NCBI GenBank assembly: GCA_902766345.1
Contig: CACXDK010000288.1
Span: 1-5,555 of the forward strand
Source: an uncultured Spirochaetaceae bacterium
Lineage (GTDB): Bacteria > Spirochaetota > Spirochaetia > Treponematales > Treponemataceae
Reading direction: 5' to 3'
DNA: 5,555 bases
The notes beneath the pieces are model-generated. The model worked only from the letters and a program-made list of their open reading frames with translations, made no database searches and was not told where the DNA came from. Position numbers and translations under genes: made by a program. Position 1 is the first letter of the stretch, and every line of letters begins with the position of its first letter. Below, piece after piece: positions 1 to 4,380 of this stretch.

Positions 1-1473
1 AGCCATGCGGATAGGCATCATAAAGTCGCCAAGCTTAACGCCAAGTTCTTCTGCAAACTTCTTTGCCAAAGCTTCGCTTGCTTCATGATCAAGATCTGGC
101 AACTGTTTTACAAAGTCAATAGCCTTTTCAAGAACTTCCTTTGTCTTTGCTTCATCGAGTTTTTTAGGAATAATATCTGTCTTTGCAGGAACAGCCGGCT
201 CTGTAAACAGGAAGTGAACCATTTCTGCAGCATCACACAAGAAATGCAGACGTTCTTTTATAAGAGGCATAAGCTGCATAAGGCTTTCCTTTACCTGTGC
301 AGAAGTCATGTTCATGTTCTTGTCTACACATACAGGTTCACCGTCAGCGCCAAGAGCAACACCAGAATATTCTGGTCCAACCTTAGGCTTTGGCTGAGGA
401 TTATCAGGATTAATTTCAAGAGTTGCATCCCCAGTACCTGTAATGAATGGAAGAGTCCATTTGTACAGCTCTTCATCAGAAAGCATACGAATGTACTGAC
501 CATTGTACCATTCAAGCTTTTTATAATCGAATACGGCAGGAGCTTTGTTCAAATGCTCCAATTTAAAGTTCTTTGCAAGCTCTTCAAGAGTATACATATC
601 GCGGCCATCTTCATAAGAACAGCCAAGAAGAGCAACATAGTTTACAATTGCCATTGGCAAATAGCCTCTTGCACGGAATTCGTTAAGGCTTGTAGAACCA
701 TGACGCTTAGAAAGCTTTTTACCGTCAGAACCGTTTACCATAGGAAGATGGCAGAATTCAGGATGCTGCCAGCCGAAAGAACGGTACATCTGAACGTGAA
801 GAGGTGTAGAAGGAATCCATTCCTGAGCACGCATTACGTGAGAAACATGCATCAAATGGTCATCAACAATATTTGCAAGATGATATGTAGGGAATCCGTC
901 TGATTTTAACAGAATAGGATCAGGAGAAATGTCCTCGTTCTTCCATACAATGTCACCAAGAAGATGATCAGAAAACTTTGTTTCACCTTCAAGAGGAACC
1001 TTAAGGCGGATAACATAAGGAAGCCCTTTTTCAAGGTTTGCCTTTACTTCCTCTGGGGTAAGCAGACGACAATGACGGTCATAACCAGGAGCCATCTTGT
1101 TTTCTGTCTGAATTTTACGGATTCTCTCAAGACGCTCTGAATCACAGAAACAGTAGTAAGCCTCACCTTTTTCTACCAATTCCTGAGCATATTTCTTGTA
1201 AAGATCGAAACGTTCGCTCTGAACATAAGGACCGAAATCGCCGCCCTTATCACCGCCTTCATCCCAATCAATACCGAGCCATGCCATTGTATCATACAAA
1301 TTCTTTACATATTTTTCATCGTAGCGGGTGCGGTCTGTATCTTCCAGACGCAAAATAAATTTTCCGCCCTTAGAACGTGCAAAAAGATAGTTAAAAAGTG
1401 CAGTTCTAACACCACCGATATGCTGCATTCCTGTTGGAGAAGGTGCATAGCGGACTCTTACTTCATCAGACAT
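1..1473 (-). CDS. gltX: Glutamyl-tRNA synthetase, 3' end cut off by the window
   Basis: Class I aminoacyl-tRNA synthetase that charges tRNA-Glu with glutamate in the cytoplasm. The frame has 491 codons from ATG at 1471-1473 and is still open at base 1. It opens MSDEVRVRYAPSPTG. The class I signature is HIGG at residues 18-21 and the KMSKS-type loop is KLSKR at 253-257, inside a GKKLSKRHG stretch. C108, C110, Y131 and C135 match the spacing of the E. coli GluRS zinc ligands C98, C100, Y121 and C125 with a constant offset of 10, so a bound zinc is likely. The last visible residues (KLGDFMMPIRMA) match the conserved region near the GluRS C-terminus, so I infer roughly 30-40 residues are missing. 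The start is set by AGAGGT seven bases upstream. The GYDRHCR segment resembles spirochaete GltX. It has its own promoter and is probably transcribed independently. Discriminating versus non-discriminating specificity cannot be told from this. Confidence 0.97.
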   Translation of the reverse strand, partial: MSDEVRVRYAPSPTGMQHIGGVRTALFNYLFARSKGGKFILRLEDTDRTRYDEKYVKNLYDTMAWLGIDWDEGGDKGGDFGPYVQSERFDLYKKYAQELVEKGEAYYCFCDSERLERIRKIQTENKMAPGYDRHCRLLTPEEVKANLEKGLPYVIRLKVPLEGETKFSDHLLGDIVWKNEDISPDPILLKSDGFPTYHLANIVDDHLMHVSHVMRAQEWIPSTPLHVQMYRSFGWQHPEFCHLPMVNGSDGKKLSKRHGSTSLNEFRARGYLPMAIVNYVALLGCSYEDGRDMYTLEELAKNFKLEHLNKAPAVFDYKKLEWYNGQYIRMLSDEELYKWTLPFITGTGDATLEINPDNPQPKPKVGPEYSGVALGADGEPVCVDKNMNMTSAQVKESLMQLMPLIKERLHFLCDAAEMVHFLFTEPAVPAKTDIIPKKLDEAKTKEVLEKAIDFVKQLPDLDHEASEALAKKFAEELGVKLGDFMMPIRMA

Positions 1474-1479
1474 TATAAT

Positions 1480-1485
1480 ACCTCT
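1480..1485 (-). promoter_or_regulatory. Ribosome binding site of gltX
   Basis: AGAGGT on the minus strand, seven bases before the ATG at 1471-1473. It supports that start, which also places the HIGG motif at the usual distance from the N-terminus. Confidence 0.75.
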
Positions 1486-1501
1486 AAAAAATGATTAAAA
1501 T

Positions 1502-1530
1502 ATTATAGTGATATGTACCAATTTACTCAA
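1502..1530 (-). promoter_or_regulatory. Sigma70-type promoter of gltX
   Basis: Minus strand: -35 box TTGAGT at 1525-1530, a 17-base spacer, and a perfect -10 box TATAAT at 1502-1507. The predicted start point near 1495 gives a leader of about 20 bases that contains the ribosome binding site. It lies in the 81-base gap after the upstream hypothetical gene, so gltX is probably its own transcription unit. Confidence 0.75.
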
Positions 1531-1532
1531 TA

Positions 1533-1557
1533 GATAGAAAAAAGACAGGAAAGTCTA
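1533..1557 (-). terminator. Possible weak terminator after the DUF3592-like gene
   Basis: On the minus strand AGAC and GTCT form a 4-bp stem around a TTTCCT loop. The stem overlaps the stop codon of the hypothetical gene and is followed by a run of T. The stem is short, so termination would be inefficient. It lies just upstream of the gltX -35 box. Confidence 0.3.
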
Positions 1558-2280
1558 TGCACGGAAATAGGCAGTACGCCATTCGCGAGTCATTCTGGTT
1601 TCGGCTTCATTTCTATTTTCAAACTCAGTTTCCTTTTCCGCACCGTTTTGACACACCCGCAAAAAATATTTTCCGTCAGAAAAAGAAAATTCGCGAAAAT
1701 CGCCACCAGAAGCAAAACCAAAGCATACAATCTCGTTATTTTCAAGTTTTGCAAGCCATTCATCAATATGTACGCTATGGACATCATAGTTCTTTATGCG
1801 GTGTTCATTATTCTGAACATAAAATGATACTGCTCCGCCAGATAAAAAAGGCTGATTAGATTTGAAGGCATCTCTTTCAAACACACAAAAAAGGAAAACA
1901 CCCAAAAACATTAGAAAAAAGAAACCATCTTCTACAAGTGATGGAATTAATTCTTTTTTTATATGATTATCTCCATCAGCACCAACAAAAATAGTTATCT
2001 GCCTGCCTTTGTAATAATTATGAAAAAAATGGAACATAATAAGGTCTGTGCTACCAACAAGTTTACGTCCATCTATTTCGTACTCATAATAAACAACAGT
2101 ACGGCTGCCCTTTCCACCTGTATGGCTAATTTTAGTAACAGTTGCAGTAACTTCAGAATGATTACACAAAAGTTTTATATGTCCTATTACCATGTAAACA
2201 CAAAAAGCACACAGTAAGGGAAACAGTATAATGCAAAAAATCCTTTTAACAGGTTCCCAAAAATCTTCTTTTTCTTCCAC
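1555..2280 (-). CDS. Two-TM membrane protein with DUF3592-like domain
   Basis: Function unknown. Residue numbers here count from a possible TTG at 2287-2289, which would give 244 aa. The N-terminus is short and charged. TM segment 1 spans about 17-37. A loop at about 40-118 carries TATVT, YYEYEIDGRKLVG and GRQITIFV, in the order seen in DUF3592 domains (ATV, YEYxVDG, GxxVxVxY). TM segment 2 spans about 121-138. A hydrophilic tail of about 105 residues, which I do not recognise, is predicted cytoplasmic with the loop outside the membrane. I chose GTG at 2278-2280 (241 aa) because AGGGA at 2291-2295 lies 10 bases before it but only one base before the TTG. The first protein residues are then VEEKEDFWEPVK, with fMet at the GTG. 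Cys- and Phe-rich composition differs from the housekeeping neighbours. No link to leucine synthesis or tRNA charging is visible. The domain call is from pattern memory, not a search. Confidence 0.72.
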   Translation of the reverse strand: MEEKEDFWEPVKRIFCIILFPLLCAFCVYMVIGHIKLLCNHSEVTATVTKISHTGGKGSRTVVYYEYEIDGRKLVGSTDLIMFHFFHNYYKGRQITIFVGADGDNHIKKELIPSLVEDGFFFLMFLGVFLFCVFERDAFKSNQPFLSGGAVSFYVQNNEHRIKNYDVHSVHIDEWLAKLENNEIVCFGFASGGDFREFSFSDGKYFLRVCQNGAEKETEFENRNEAETRMTREWRTAYFRA

Positions 2281-2290
2281 TGATAGCAAT

Positions 2291-2295
2291 TCCCT
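2291..2295 (-). promoter_or_regulatory. Ribosome binding site deciding the start of the DUF3592-like gene
   Basis: AGGGA on the minus strand sits 10 bases before GTG at 2278-2280 and only 1 base before TTG at 2287-2289. The spacing favours GTG. No in-frame ATG lies between here and the upstream in-frame stop at 2368-2370. Confidence 0.5.
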
Positions 2296-2297
2296 AC

Positions 2298-2319
2298 AGT
2301 TACCAAAATTTTTGTAACT
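2298..2319. repeat. Inverted repeat next to a ribosome binding site
   Basis: AGTTAC (2298-2303) and GTAACT (2314-2319) are perfect 6-bp arms around a 10-base A/T centre. It lies immediately upstream of the AGGGA ribosome binding site of the DUF3592-like gene. It could be a protein operator or an mRNA hairpin, and there is no evidence for a specific regulator. Confidence 0.35.
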
Positions 2320-2371
2320 TAAAATTACAGCTCTTTGTTTATTTTTTTGATTATGCTCAAGGGCAAATCAC

Positions 2372-2412
2372 TGCAGTTTTACTTGTCTATAAGCATATAC
2401 AAGTTTTCTGCA
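2372..2412. repeat. Bipartite dyad symmetry in the leuA downstream region
   Basis: Outer arms TGCAG (2372-2376) and CTGCA (2408-2412) and inner arms ACTTGT (2381-2386) and ACAAGT (2399-2404) are both perfectly complementary. A short T-rich internal loop separates them, and the apical loop is 12 bases. In RNA of either strand this would fold as a two-part hairpin. On the minus strand it overlaps the start codon of the mini-ORF at 2387-2413. Confidence 0.4.
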
Positions 2413-2413
2413 T
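2387..2413 (-). CDS. Possible 8-codon mini-ORF with a strong ribosome binding site
   Basis: On the minus strand ATG at 2411-2413 opens MQKTCICL followed by TAG. It is preceded by AAAGGAG (2420-2426) with 6-base spacing, and a second AGGAGG directly abuts the ATG. It ends about 106 bases before the GTG start of the DUF3592-like gene. Two of its eight codons are Cys, flanking an ATA Ile. It could be a leader peptide for the downstream gene, or a chance ORF beside a purine-rich stretch that really serves as the complement of a C-rich plus-strand element. No terminator or antiterminator pair downstream supports attenuation. Confidence 0.25.
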   Translation of the reverse strand: MQKTCICL

Positions 2414-2427
2414 CCTCCTCTCCTTTG

Positions 2428-2465
2428 ACCTCACCTGCACGTTGTGCAAGTGAGGTTTTCTTTTT
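2428..2465 (+). terminator. Strong hairpin with T-tract on the plus strand
   Basis: Arms at 2428-2440 and 2444-2456 form a 13-position stem with a GTT loop, followed by TTTTCTTTTT at 2456-2465. The T-tract gives intrinsic terminator polarity for plus-strand transcription, although no plus-strand gene lies upstream. One position (2435 with 2449) is a C/A mismatch in plus-strand RNA but a G-U pair in minus-strand RNA, so the hairpin is better paired in the leuA direction, where no T-tract follows. It may end the leuA transcript as a stem without a U-tract, or end a short plus-strand RNA. Confidence 0.55.
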
Positions 2466-2472
2466 ACAGAGA

Positions 2473-2487
2473 AAGCAACTGTTGCTT
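2473..2487 (-). terminator. Short hairpin at the leuA stop codon
   Basis: On the minus strand AAGCAAC and GTTGCTT are complementary around a single base (or 6 bp with a 3-base loop), overlapping the leuA TAA and followed by TTTCTCTG. The U-tract is poor, so this is at best a weak terminator. Confidence 0.25.
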
Positions 2488-4171
2488 ATATCTGATTGAT
2501 TGCACTTACAACCGCATCAATACCAGCGCGTCCAATGTTTGTAGACTTACCTACGCCCCAGTACTGATTACCGTTTTCACAAGTAATCTGAATATATGCA
2601 ACAGCAGAAGTATTGTTACCAGTACCAATGCTATGCTCATGGAAAGCTGTAATTGTAAAGCGAGGGACATCAATCTTTGCAAGGGCATTTGAGAAGGCAT
2701 CAATAGGTCCGTTTCCCTTGTCACCAATTGCATGCTGCTGACCTTTCCACACAACTACAGCACGGCACAGTGCATTTTCCTGAGTTTCAGACTCACTAGA
2801 GCCTTCAAGATGTGTTTCTGCCAAATCAACAATAGAAAGATTGCCTTTTTTAGAAAGCCACTGCTTAACAAACAGATCATAAATTTCTTCAATCTTAAGT
2901 TCACGCTGAGCTTCATCTGCCGCATGCTTAATGACATCTCCAAGCGCAGGATGCATAGCCTTTGGAAGTGAAAGACCATAATCCTGTTCCAGAATGAATG
3001 CTGCTCCACCCTTACCAGACTGACTGTTAATTCTGATAATACCTTCGTACTGTCTGCCAATGTCATGCGGATCTATGAGCAAATAAGGAACATCCCACAA
3101 TGCATTCTTTGGCATCTTTGCACGAGCAGCCATGCCCTTGCGGATTGCATCCTGATGGCTTCCGCTGAATGCTGTAAATACAAGCTCTCCAACATAAGGA
3201 GTTCTTGGGCTAATTGACATGCCTGTAAACTTTTCATAAAGTTCTGCAATTTCAGGAAGATTATGAAAGTCAAGTTCAGGGTCAATACCCTGCGAGAACA
3301 TATTCAATGCAACATTAACAATGTCAAGGTTTCCTGTGCGCTCTCCGTTTCCAAAAAGACAGCCTTCAACTCTGTCTGCACCAGCAAGCAGTCCCATTTC
3401 ACAAGATGCAACGCCTTCACCACGGTCGTTATGGCAGTGTGTACTAATGATTACGCAATCCCTGTTTGTAATGTGCTTTGAAAAATATTCAATCTGGTCT
3501 GCATAAACATTAGGAGTTGCACATTCTACAGTTGTAGGAAGATTAAGGATAATCTTATTGTCTGGAGAACATCCCCATTCTTCTTTTACTGCCTCACAAA
3601 TTTCTACAGCATAATCAATTTCTGTCATTGAAAAGCTTTCTGGAGAATATTCAAGGCGGATTCTCTTTCTGTCTTCATCTGAAAGGCAAGACTTTATGCA
3701 CTTTACACCGTCAATGGCAAGCTGCTTAATTTCTTCCTTTGTCTTTCCGAACGTATAGTTACGCTGAGCAGGAGAAGTAGAATTGTAAATGTGAAAAATA
3801 GCCTTTGGAGCACCTTTCAAACACTCAATGGTCTTTTTTACAAGCTTTTCGCGAGCCTGACACAATACCTGAATTGTTACGTCATCAGGAATACGCTTTT
3901 CCTCAATGAGCCTGCGGATAAATTCATATTCAGTATCACTTGCAGCTGGAAAGCCTACTTCTACTTCCTTAAATCCAAGCTTTACAATCAAATCAAAGAA
4001 TGCAAGCTTTGTTTCAATTCCCATAGGGTCAACCAAAGCCTGATTTCCATCACGTAAGTCTACAGAGCACCATAAAGGAGCCTTCGTAATCTTTTTAGAA
4101 GGCCAGTCTCTTGTAGTCAGAGGAATGTCTGCGATTGGGGCATACTTGCCGTTTGGATTCATACCTGCCAT
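2486..4171 (-). CDS. leuA: 2-isopropylmalate synthase, class II (561 aa)
   Basis: Condenses acetyl-CoA with 2-oxoisovalerate to 2-isopropylmalate, the first committed step of leucine synthesis, in the cytoplasm. The catalytic TIM barrel (about 30-310) has LRDGNQ at 39-44, EVEVGFPAAS at 69-78, HCHND at 245-249 and GNGERTGN at 274-281. D41, H245, H247 and N281 fit the M. tuberculosis LeuA metal ligands D81, H285, H287 and N321 with a constant offset of 40. R40, E178 and H339 likewise fit catalytic R80, E218 and H379. After a linker, residues about 465-561 form the LeuA dimer/regulatory domain (GDKGNGPIDA, IGTGNNTSAVAYIQI) that binds leucine for feedback inhibition. The length is close to other class II enzymes. 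ATG at 4169-4171 follows AAGGAG by six bases. No leuB, leuC or leuD adjoins it, so the gene stands alone behind its attenuator. Citramalate or homocitrate synthase is less likely given the full-length class II architecture. Confidence 0.96.
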   Translation of the reverse strand: MAGMNPNGKYAPIADIPLTTRDWPSKKITKAPLWCSVDLRDGNQALVDPMGIETKLAFFDLIVKLGFKEVEVGFPAASDTEYEFIRRLIEEKRIPDDVTIQVLCQAREKLVKKTIECLKGAPKAIFHIYNSTSPAQRNYTFGKTKEEIKQLAIDGVKCIKSCLSDEDRKRIRLEYSPESFSMTEIDYAVEICEAVKEEWGCSPDNKIILNLPTTVECATPNVYADQIEYFSKHITNRDCVIISTHCHNDRGEGVASCEMGLLAGADRVEGCLFGNGERTGNLDIVNVALNMFSQGIDPELDFHNLPEIAELYEKFTGMSISPRTPYVGELVFTAFSGSHQDAIRKGMAARAKMPKNALWDVPYLLIDPHDIGRQYEGIIRINSQSGKGGAAFILEQDYGLSLPKAMHPALGDVIKHAADEAQRELKIEEIYDLFVKQWLSKKGNLSIVDLAETHLEGSSESETQENALCRAVVVWKGQQHAIGDKGNGPIDAFSNALAKIDVPRFTITAFHEHSIGTGNNTSAVAYIQITCENGNQYWGVGKSTNIGRAGIDAVVSAINQI

Positions 4172-4177
4172 AAAATA

Positions 4178-4183
4178 CTCCTT
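4178..4183 (-). promoter_or_regulatory. Ribosome binding site of leuA
   Basis: AAGGAG on the minus strand with a six-base spacer (TATTTT) to the ATG at 4169-4171. It lies just beyond the T-tract of the attenuator terminator, so it is transcribed only on readthrough. Confidence 0.85.
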
Positions 4184-4198
4184 AATTAACTTTTAAAT

Positions 4199-4230
4199 AA
4201 AAAAAGACCTGCTGCCGAAGCAACAGGTCT
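4199..4230 (-). terminator. Attenuator terminator upstream of leuA
   Basis: Minus strand: AGACCTGTTGC (4230 to 4220), loop TTCG (4219 to 4216), GCAGCAGGTCT (4215 to 4205), then six T. The stem is 11 bp with one G-U pair and is capped by a C(UUCG)G tetraloop, among the most stable RNA loops known. It stands between the leader ORF and leuA, so it must be read through for leuA to be expressed. It would also stop any readthrough from tkt. Confidence 0.92.
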
Positions 4231-4266
4231 GTTAATTCCTTAATAAAATTCTAGAACACCCAGCAC

Positions 4267-4326
4267 CTATTTCCGGCTATCAGAAGAGAAAGATAGAGCT
4301 AGTAGCTGTAGTGTTACATATTTCAT
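4267..4326 (-). CDS. Leucine-rich leader peptide of the leuA attenuator (19 aa)
   Basis: Minus strand ATG at 4324-4326 to TAG at 4267-4269, encoding MKYVTLQLLALSFSSDSRK. Leucines 6, 8, 9 and 11 are all CTA. CTA is strongly avoided in the housekeeping genes here: the gltX stretch opposite 85-900 contains none. The peptide probably has no function after synthesis; its translation senses charged tRNA-Leu. There is no convincing Shine-Dalgarno. The -10 box ends only seven bases before the A of the ATG, so initiation is probably leaderless or nearly so. It plays the role of enterobacterial LeuL, with no expected sequence homology. Confidence 0.85.
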   Translation of the reverse strand: MKYVTLQLLALSFSSDSRK

Positions 4327-4333
4327 GTTTCTA

Positions 4334-4362
4334 TTTATAGCACTTAAAATAATTCTAGTCAA
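4334..4362 (-). promoter_or_regulatory. Promoter of the leuA leader transcript, extended -10
   Basis: Minus strand: -35 box TTGACT (4357-4362), a 17-base spacer, and -10 box TATAAA (4334-4339) preceded by TGC, giving an extended -10. The predicted start point is about 4326-4327, at the first base of the leader ORF. The promoter begins 18 bases after the tkt stop codon, so the tkt-leuA gap is fully used by this element. Confidence 0.82.
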
Positions 4363-4380
4363 TAGAACCAAGCACAGATT

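Larger units (their letters stand above)
4199..4326 (-). promoter_or_regulatory. Leucine-responsive transcription attenuator of leuA
   Basis: The leader contains a 19-codon ORF with four CTA Leu codons (4294-4311), an intrinsic terminator (4199-4230) and a candidate antiterminator. In the candidate, AAUAGGU (4271 to 4265), which spans the leader stop codon, pairs with ACCUGUU (4228 to 4222) in the 5' arm of the terminator (7 bp, one G-U). A second small hairpin, CUAUC (4296 to 4292) with GAUAG (4281 to 4277), could act as a pause or competing stem. Inferred action: when charged tRNA-Leu is scarce, a ribosome stalls at the CTA codons and AAUAGGU is free to trap the terminator arm, so leuA is transcribed. 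When leucine is ample, the ribosome reaches the stop codon, covers AAUAGGU, and the terminator forms. The layout is seen in the sequence; the mechanism is by analogy with known leu attenuators. Confidence 0.85.

Noticed and set aside
85..903. Plus-strand open frame of 272 codons opposite gltX
   Set aside because: It is in exact antisense register with gltX codons and stays open only because gltX avoids CTA, TTA and TCA there. Its translation is Cys/Arg/His-rich with no recognisable family.
1557..2217. Plus-strand ORFs opposite the DUF3592-like gene
   Set aside because: They have low-complexity translations. The minus-strand frame has TM segments and DUF3592-like motifs and spans the whole region.
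2287..2289. TTG as start of the DUF3592-like gene
   Set aside because: It is one base from the only Shine-Dalgarno-like sequence. GTG at 2278-2280 has workable spacing.
2444..4057. Plus-strand ORFs of 60-90 codons opposite leuA
   Set aside because: They are shadows of leuA, many in antisense codon register, with no ribosome binding sites or family resemblance.
4199..4326. T-box riboswitch upstream of leuA
   Set aside because: I see no T-box AGGGUGGNACCGCG-like motif or specifier stem, and the leader is too short. The Leu-rich ORF explains the element better.
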